64,000 bases of DNA from positions 2,976,001 through 3,040,000 of the forward strand of contig NZ_JAGINU010000001.1 of assembly GCF_017876315.1 (NCBI RefSeq), read 5' to 3'. The notes under the pieces are model-generated. The model saw only the letters and a program-made list of their open reading frames with translations. It did no database searches and had not been told where the DNA came from. Positions 58,720 to 64,000 of the stretch are shown here, one piece after another; position 1 is the stretch's first letter; every line of letters starts with the position of its first letter. Source of the DNA: Pseudonocardia parietis (GTDB taxonomy: Bacteria > Actinomycetota > Actinomycetes > Mycobacteriales > Pseudonocardiaceae). A program made the translations under genes and the position numbers.

Positions 58720-60666
58720 TCAGATCTTGACCGGGTAGCTCGGCGTCGGGACGTCCGGCACGATCCGGCGCTCGACGAAGATCCCGTGCCAGAGCAGGAA
58801 GACCAGCACCGCCCAGATCCGGCGCGAGTGATCGACCGGACCCTCCCGATGGGCGTCCAGCATGCGGTGCACGGCCTGCAGGTCGATCAGGTGCCCGGCG
58901 CCCGAGTTCTGCAGGATGTCCCGCGCCCAGGCGTACATCTCGTCGCGCAGCCAGTGCCGGATCGGGACCGGGAAGCCGAGCTTGGGCCGGTTGAGCACGT
59001 GCGGCGGGACGATCCCCTCGCAGGCCCGGCGCAGCGCGTACTTCGTCGTGCCGTTCGCGCCGTGGGTGATCTTCTGCGCCTGCGGCAGCGACGAGGCGAC
59101 GTCGAAGACCTCGGGGTCGAGGAACGGCACCCGCAGCTCCAGCGAGTGCGCCATCGTCATCTTGTCGGCCTTGACCAGGATGTCGCCGCGCAGCCAGGTG
59201 AACAGGTCCACGTGCTGCATCCGGGCGACCGGGTCCCAGTCGTGCGAGGCGAAGTAGTGCGGCGCGGTGACGTCGACGTGCGACACCCGCGGGTCGTAGC
59301 CGCGCAGCACCTCGTGCAGCTGGTCGTCACGGAAGATCCGGGCGTTGCCGTAGTAGCGCTGCTCGAGCGACAGCGAGCCGCGGCGCAGCAGGTCCTTGCC
59401 CCGCATGCCCTCGGGCATCCTGCGCGAGGCCCGGCGCATCAGCGGCCGCAGCGTGCCCGGGACCTTCTCGAACGGCGACAGCGACAGCGGCTCGCGGTAG
59501 ATCGAGTAGCCGCCGAACAGCTCGTCGGCGCCCTCGCCGGACAACACGACCTTGACGTGCTCGCGGGCCTCGCGGGCGATGAACCACAGCGGGACCAGGG
59601 CCGGGTCGGCGACCGGGTCGTCGAGGTACCAGATGATGAGCGGCAGGGCCTCCATCATCTCGTCCGGCTTGACGGTCCGGACGACGTGCCGGACGCCGAT
59701 CGCGGCGGCCGACTCGGCGGCGACGTCGATCTCGGAGTAGCCCTCGCGCTCGAACCCGGTGGTGAACGTGATCAGGTTCGGGTTGTGCTCCTTGGCGAGC
59801 GCCGCGATCGCGGTGGAGTCGATGCCGCCGGAGAGGAACGCGCCGACGGTGACGTCCGCGCGCATGTGCTTGGCCACCGAGTCACGCAGCACGTCGGCGA
59901 TCTCGCCGTGCACGATCGCCTCGGCCTCGGCACTGGCCGGGGCGTGGCTGGGCAGCGAGATGAACTTCGGCGCGAAGTAGCGCTGGTGCAGCGGCTCCTC
60001 GCCGGGCCGGACCGTGACGTGCGTACCGGACTCGACCCGCGAGATCATGCGGTGCAGCGACATCGGCTCCGGGACGTACTGCAGCGTCAGGTAGTGCTGC
60101 AGTGCCGCCGGCTCCAGGTCGAGCCCGATGCCCAGCTCGCCGGCCAGTGCCAGCAGGGACTTCTTCTCGCTGGCGAACGCGGTGCCCGCGGCGGTGGTGG
60201 CGAGGAACAGCGGCTTGATGCCGAACGGGTCGCGGGCGACGAACATCTCACGCTCGACGGCGTCCCAGATCGCGAAGGCGAACATGCCGCGCAGCCGGGG
60301 CACGGCGTCCGGGCCCCAGTAGTGGAACGCCGCGACGATGACCTCGCCGTCGCCCTCGGTGGCGAACGCGGCGTCGTAGGTCTCGATCAGCTCCTGGCGG
60401 AGCTCGAGGTAGTTGTAGATCTCGCCGTTGAAGACGATGGTGTAGCGGGTGTCCTCACCGGGCACCGGCCCCCAGTGCAGGGGCTGGTGCGAGTGGTCCA
60501 CGTCGATGATGGACAGCCGGTTGAACCCGAGGACGAGGTCGTGGTCGTGCCACGTCGCGCTCTCGTCCGGGCCCCGGTGCCGCGCACAGCCCAACGCGTC
60601 GGCGATCGGCTCGAGCCGGGTCGCGGCGTCCGCCCCGGCGGTCAGCAGTCCCAACAGTCCGCACAC
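58720..60666 (-). CDS. asnB: Asparagine synthase (glutamine-hydrolysing)
   Basis: AsnB of 648 residues. The start codon GTG is followed by the nucleophilic Cys (MCGLLGLLT), giving an N-terminal glutaminase with RHRGPDESATW and LGFNRLSIIDVDHSHQPL; the synthetase half has the PP-loop AFLSGGIDSTAIAAL and LSGEGADELFGGY. It makes asparagine from aspartate, glutamine and ATP, drawing on the glutamine synthetase encoded here. Related proteins amidate cell-wall precursors in some actinobacteria. CATACT lies seven bases before the GTG, suggesting a leaderless message. Confidence 0.93.
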   Translation of the reverse strand: MCGLLGLLTAGADAATRLEPIADALGCARHRGPDESATWHDHDLVLGFNRLSIIDVDHSHQPLHWGPVPGEDTRYTIVFNGEIYNYLELRQELIETYDAAFATEGDGEVIVAAFHYWGPDAVPRLRGMFAFAIWDAVEREMFVARDPFGIKPLFLATTAAGTAFASEKKSLLALAGELGIGLDLEPAALQHYLTLQYVPEPMSLHRMISRVESGTHVTVRPGEEPLHQRYFAPKFISLPSHAPASAEAEAIVHGEIADVLRDSVAKHMRADVTVGAFLSGGIDSTAIAALAKEHNPNLITFTTGFEREGYSEIDVAAESAAAIGVRHVVRTVKPDEMMEALPLIIWYLDDPVADPALVPLWFIAREAREHVKVVLSGEGADELFGGYSIYREPLSLSPFEKVPGTLRPLMRRASRRMPEGMRGKDLLRRGSLSLEQRYYGNARIFRDDQLHEVLRGYDPRVSHVDVTAPHYFASHDWDPVARMQHVDLFTWLRGDILVKADKMTMAHSLELRVPFLDPEVFDVASSLPQAQKITHGANGTTKYALRRACEGIVPPHVLNRPKLGFPVPIRHWLRDEMYAWARDILQNSGAGHLIDLQAVHRMLDAHREGPVDHSRRIWAVLVFLLWHGIFVERRIVPDVPTPSYPVKI

Positions 60667-60673
60667 ACCGATG

Positions 60674-60679
60674 AGTATG
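60674..60679 (-). promoter_or_regulatory. -10 hexamer before asnB
   Basis: CATACT on the minus strand, seven bases upstream of the asnB GTG at 60666. Confidence 0.45.
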
Positions 60680-60950
60680 ACGAGTCATTCGGACGGGTTT
60701 CGCGCGCCCCGGTGCGGAACGGCCTTCCTCCTGCGCCGCTCCCTGTTTCCGGCGCCGGGCGGGCCGGGGTGCCCCAACCCCGGGGGGCGCGCGCCGAGGG
60801 GTGTTCGTCTACGCTCTACGCGAGGTCGAAGACGGTGCTCCATCCGAGTGGTGGAAGATCGCCTCCGGCCACCCCCGTGGTGATGGCAGAGCAAGAAAGA
60901 ACGTGCTGGCAGTGCGGCTGACGCAGGAGACGACAGGAAGGCGGCGCGCA
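60680..60950. other. asnB-ctaC divergent spacer
   Basis: No gene is recognised. TACGCT at 60810-60815 is a possible -10 box for ctaC, which would give a leader of about 130 bases. In-frame GTGs at 60903 and 60912 are possible but less likely ctaC starts. Confidence 0.4.
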
Positions 60951-61901
60951 GTGGCCCGAACGGAAGGCCGCTCCCGGATCGCCCGGGCGGCGAAGCTCGG
61001 CCTGCTGGGTGTACCAGCCGTGCTGGTCTTGTCCGGCTGCTCGGTGGAGGAGATCATCCGCTTCGGATGGCCGGTCGGGATCACTCCCGAGGCCGAGGCC
61101 ATGCGGAATCTCTGGACGTGGTCCGCGATCGCCGCGCTGATCGTCGGCGTGATCACCTGGGGCGCGATGTTCTGGGCGATGATCTTCCACCGGAAGCGGA
61201 AGGACGACGACGGCTCGCTCCCGCGCCAGACGCAGTACAACCTGCCGGTCGAGCTCGTCTTCACCGCGATCCCGACTGTGATCGTCGCCGTGCTGTTCGG
61301 CTTCACGGTCAACGTGCAGAACTACGTCGACAAGGACGAGGCCACCGCCGGTGGGCCGGCCGACCTGCGCGTCGACATCGTCGGTTTCCAGTGGAACTGG
61401 GAGTTCTCCTACCCGGACGAGGTCTCCCCGGACGGCACCCCGGTGAGCACGCTGGGCACCAGCGACGTCATCCCGATCATGGTGGTCCCGACCGACCGCT
61501 CGATCGAGTTCTCGCAGCGCTCGCCCGACGTGGTCCACTCGTTCTTCGTGCCGGAGTTCCTCTTCAAGCGCGACGTCATGCCGTACCCGGAGCGCAACAA
61601 CCAGGACAACGTCTACGTGATCGACCGGATCGACCGCGAGGGTGCATTCGTCGGTCGCTGCGCGGAGCTCTGCGGCACCTACCACTCGCAGATGAACTTC
61701 GAGGTCCGTGCTCTTGAGCCCGCGCTCTTCGACCGCTACATGCAACTCCGCAAGGAGACGAACCCGCAGTCCGGGCAGCCGTACACCACCGGCGAGGCGC
61801 TGCAGGCGCTGAACTGCGGTGAGTGGTGCGCGCCGGAGGCGATCAGCACGCAGCCGTTCACGACCGAGCGTGGTCAGCTGGCCGCGCAGGTCACGGGCTG
61901 A
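60951..61901 (+). CDS. ctaC: Cytochrome c oxidase subunit II
   Basis: CuA-bearing subunit of the aa3 oxidase, 316 residues. A lipoprotein-type signal with lipobox VLSGC leads to two membrane helices (WSAIAALIVGVITWGAMFWA; VELVFTAIPTVIVAVLFGF) and a periplasmic-side cupredoxin domain with FQWNWEFSYPDEV, PDVVHSFFVPEF and the CuA motif GRCAELCGTYHSQMNF. The GTG at 60951 has AGGAAGG nine bases upstream. Electrons come from the cytochrome bcc complex. Subunit I is not in the window. Confidence 0.94.
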   Translation: MARTEGRSRIARAAKLGLLGVPAVLVLSGCSVEEIIRFGWPVGITPEAEAMRNLWTWSAIAALIVGVITWGAMFWAMIFHRKRKDDDGSLPRQTQYNLPVELVFTAIPTVIVAVLFGFTVNVQNYVDKDEATAGGPADLRVDIVGFQWNWEFSYPDEVSPDGTPVSTLGTSDVIPIMVVPTDRSIEFSQRSPDVVHSFFVPEFLFKRDVMPYPERNNQDNVYVIDRIDREGAFVGRCAELCGTYHSQMNFEVRALEPALFDRYMQLRKETNPQSGQPYTTGEALQALNCGEWCAPEAISTQPFTTERGQLAAQVTG

Positions 61902-61918
61902 GGGAGGACGACGATCCC

Positions 61919-62317
61919 ATGAAGATCGAATCCCGGATCTTCGAGATCTGCAGCGCATTCTTCATCATCTGTGCGCTGGTCTACATGTTCCTCGCGGGCG
62001 AGGTCGTGGGCACCACCGCGCTGTGGCTGACCGCGGGTCTGTCGCTGATCATCGGCACGTACTTCCGGTTCGTCTCGAGGCGGCTGGAGGAGCGCCCCGA
62101 GGACAACCCGGAGGGCGAGATCTCCGACGGTGCCGGCGAGGTCGGCTTCTTCTCGCCGGGCAGCTACTGGCCGCTGGGCATGGCCGCCGCAGCCGCGCTC
62201 ACCGGCATCGGCCTGGCGTTCTGGTACGCCTGGCTGATCCTGGTCGGGTTCACGTTGATCCTGATCGCGGTCGGCGGCCTGGTCTTCGAGTACCACCGGG
62301 GCGCCGCGCACCACTGA
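61919..62317 (+). CDS. ctaF: Cytochrome c oxidase subunit IV (actinobacterial type)
   Basis: Small oxidase subunit of 132 residues with four membrane helices (IFEICSAFFIICALVYMFL; TALWLTAGLSLIIGTYFRF; PLGMAAAAALTGIGLAFWY; LILVGFTLILIAVGGLVFEY) and the EVGFFSPGSYWP loop typical of the actinobacterial subunit. GGGAGGA precedes the ATG, 17 bases after ctaC, so the two are co-transcribed. Confidence 0.92.
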   Translation: MKIESRIFEICSAFFIICALVYMFLAGEVVGTTALWLTAGLSLIIGTYFRFVSRRLEERPEDNPEGEISDGAGEVGFFSPGSYWPLGMAAAAALTGIGLAFWYAWLILVGFTLILIAVGGLVFEYHRGAAHH

Positions 62318-62384
62318 GGCCGGCAACGGCCAGGTCCGCCTATCCTTCGTCGGAGCGCAGAGGCGAACGGAAGGACCGACCTCG

Positions 62385-63836
62385 ATGCCGGAACAGGCGC
62401 GGGCCGCGGAGGAACCGGCGGGAGAGCCGCACCCGGACGAACCGGGGGGCAACCCGCTGGACCCGCACCTGGTCCACGCCCTCGAGGGCTGGGGCAACGG
62501 GGCGGTGCGCGAGTACGTGCTCCGGGACGGCGTGACGCAGCTGCCGCAGTCGGTGCAGTGGCCGTCCGGCTGGCCGGGCCGCACCCGGCTGGGTGCCCAG
62601 ATGGCGTACCTGCTGACGGGCCTGCCGCTCGCGATCGTCAGCGGCGTGGTCGTGCTGGTCGGGCTCGTCCTCGGCGCGGGCACGTTCGTGCTCTGGATCG
62701 GGCTCCCGATCACCGTCGGCACCCTCGCCGCCGCACGCGGGTTCGCCGAGCTGGAGCGTCGCGCGACCGTGGCGGCGACCGGCAGGCCGCTGCCGCCCCA
62801 CCACTACCGGCCCAACCGCGGACGACGGCTGATGGGGCGGCTGTTCCGCGCCCTGGCCGATCCGCAGAGCTGGCGCGACGTCGCGCACGCCGTCGCCGGG
62901 CTCCCGCTGCGGGCCGTCACCGCGGCCGTCGCGCTGGTGTGGTCGGTGACCGGCCTCGGCGGGTTGTTCTACGTGTTCTGGCAGTGGTCACTGCCGCGCG
63001 GGGACGCCGAGTGGACGTTGTTCCGCTCGGTCACCGGCCTGCACTCGACGGTCGGCGACATCGCGCTGAACACCGGTCTCGGGGTGTTGTTGCTGGTCAC
63101 ACTGCCGACCGTGGTGCGCTGGCTGACCGACGTCCGCGCGCTGCTGGCCCGTGGGCTGCTCACCAACCAGACCGCCGCGCTGCGGGCCAGGGCACTGGCG
63201 CTCGCCGCGGGCCGCCGGGCCGCGGTCGCGGCGGAGGCGCAGACGCTGCGCCGGCTGGAGCGCGACATCCACGACGGTCCGCAGCAACGTCTGGTGCGGC
63301 TCGGGATGGACCTGGAGACGGCGGTCCGGCGACTCGACGACGACCTCGAGCGCGTTCGCCCGTTGCTGCACGAGGCACTCGACCAGAGCCGGGAGGCGTT
63401 GTCGGAGCTGCGGGCTCTCTCGCGCGGCATCGCCCCGCCGATCCTCGCCGACCGCGGCCTCGGCCCCGCGCTCGCCGCCACGGCGGGGCGCTGCCCGGTC
63501 CCGGTCGATCTCGACGTCGGCCTGGCCTCGGGCGCCCGGCTGCCCGCACTGGTGGAGAACACGGCCTACTTCGTGGTCTCGGAGGCGCTGACCAACGTGG
63601 CCAAGCACGCCGGGGCGTCGTCGGCCACGGTCACCGTGACCACCGACGACACCCTGCTGCGCATCGTCGTGCGCGACGACGGCCACGGCGGCGCCCACAC
63701 CGGGAAGGGCCACGGCCTCGCCGGGCTCGCGGACCGGCTGGAGATCGTGGAGGGCAGGCTGGACGTGCGCAGCCCACCGGGCGGACCGACGGTGCTGACC
63801 GCCGAGGTCCCGGTCGCCGGTCTGGGTGAGTCGTGA
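62385..63836 (+). CDS. Sensor histidine kinase (NarL/DesK type)
   Basis: Membrane sensor kinase of 483 residues. An N-terminal soluble stretch of 65 residues is followed by two pairs of membrane helices (LLTGLPLAIVSGVVVLVGLVLG ... ; LRAVTAAVALVWSVTGLGGL), the phospho-acceptor helix RRLERDIHDGPQQRLVRLG (HisKA_3 type) and an ATPase domain (N box SEALTNVAKHAGA, G1 VRDDGHGG, G2 KGHGLAGLADR). The membrane part resembles the actinobacterial putative sensor domain. Its stop overlaps a possible start of the response regulator gene, so they form a two-component pair. Confidence 0.9.
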   Translation: MPEQARAAEEPAGEPHPDEPGGNPLDPHLVHALEGWGNGAVREYVLRDGVTQLPQSVQWPSGWPGRTRLGAQMAYLLTGLPLAIVSGVVVLVGLVLGAGTFVLWIGLPITVGTLAAARGFAELERRATVAATGRPLPPHHYRPNRGRRLMGRLFRALADPQSWRDVAHAVAGLPLRAVTAAVALVWSVTGLGGLFYVFWQWSLPRGDAEWTLFRSVTGLHSTVGDIALNTGLGVLLLVTLPTVVRWLTDVRALLARGLLTNQTAALRARALALAAGRRAAVAAEAQTLRRLERDIHDGPQQRLVRLGMDLETAVRRLDDDLERVRPLLHEALDQSREALSELRALSRGIAPPILADRGLGPALAATAGRCPVPVDLDVGLASGARLPALVENTAYFVVSEALTNVAKHAGASSATVTVTTDDTLLRIVVRDDGHGGAHTGKGHGLAGLADRLEIVEGRLDVRSPPGGPTVLTAEVPVAGLGES

Positions 63837-63850
63837 TCGAAGATGAACGC

Positions 63851-64000
63851 ATGACGATGCGCGTGGTGCTCGCCGAGGACTCGATGCTGCTGCGCGAGGG
63901 CCTGGTCCGGCTCCTGGAGGAGGCCGGCGCGACGGTGGTGGCGGCGGTCGGCGACGGCACCGCGCTGGTCGAGGTGGTGGCCGAGCACGGACCGGAGGTC
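63851..64000 (+). CDS. Response regulator, 3' end outside window
   Basis: Start of a NarL-type response regulator: RVVLAEDSMLLREGLVRLL with the acidic pair near the N-terminus; the phospho-acceptor Asp and the expected LuxR-type output domain are beyond the window. ATG 63851 gives the usual N-terminus. A GTG at 63833, in the same frame and overlapping the kinase stop as GTGA, would add six residues (VIEDER) and couple translation. Confidence 0.85.
   Translation, partial: MTMRVVLAEDSMLLREGLVRLLEEAGATVVAAVGDGTALVEVVAEHGPEV

Overview
The window is high-GC actinobacterial DNA. Codon use, wide use of GTG starts, F420-type enzymes (two LLM-class proteins and one Ddn-like protein) and a core gene order that I recall as close to Mycobacterium tuberculosis Rv2222c to Rv2199c point to the Mycobacteriales/Pseudonocardiales; a Pseudonocardia-like organism is my best guess, from memory and not from a search.

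Conserved backbone, left to right: glnA2 (partial), glnE, glnA with a four-box GlnR operator, RDD protein, DUF4191 protein, lipA, lipB, TIGR01777 epimerase, sucB, lpdA, SDR, pepA, gcvT, ilvE, cobS, a cobU-cobT fusion, DUF3043 protein, glycerate kinase, HesB/ErpA-type Fe-S carrier, adenosine-kinase-like PfkB protein, asnB, ctaC, ctaF, then a two-component pair cut by the window end. This covers nitrogen assimilation and its control, lipoate and 2-oxoacid dehydrogenase function, B12 nucleotide-loop assembly and the cytochrome oxidase.

Accessory blocks interrupt this backbone. (1) 1.1-4.6 kb: a cupin, a complete IS630-type element with 30-bp inverted repeats, a frameshifted transposase and a passenger ORF, and an FAD monooxygenase. 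(2) 7.7-19.3 kb: MerR regulator, F420-type oxidoreductases, M50 protease, GlcG-type protein, VOC protein, alpha/beta hydrolase, membrane protein plus carotenoid oxygenase, a large BTAD/NB-ARC regulator, GlsB-type protein and a MazF toxin-antitoxin pair. (3) 21.6-29.9 kb: GntR and a hybrid ATPase-LuxR regulator followed by a B12-dependent diol/glycerol dehydratase operon (small-large-medium order, two reactivase subunits, no microcompartment genes) ending in a FhuF-like Fe-S protein. (4) 30.3-33.4 kb: DUF4178, DUF4247 lipoprotein, DUF350 and a membrane-bound aminopropyltransferase. (5) 51.0-52.4 kb: an AbiEi/DUF559 nuclease-like gene among copies of a 65-bp palindromic repeat.

The least explained feature is that 65-bp palindrome, present five times (29945, 51015, 51202, 51377, 52376), always exactly 65 bp, ending in GTGATCAC or GTGATCAG, with a compensatory stem change in one copy and G.U pairs in three, and placed at or overlapping gene 3' ends. 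Other signals are a TANNNT-like hexamer 6-8 nt before the start codon of a dozen genes (leaderless transcription), a 49-bp palindrome of 11-bp-phased repeats near the BTAD regulator gene, and a 5-bp tandem repeat whose change by one unit accounts for the transposase frameshift.
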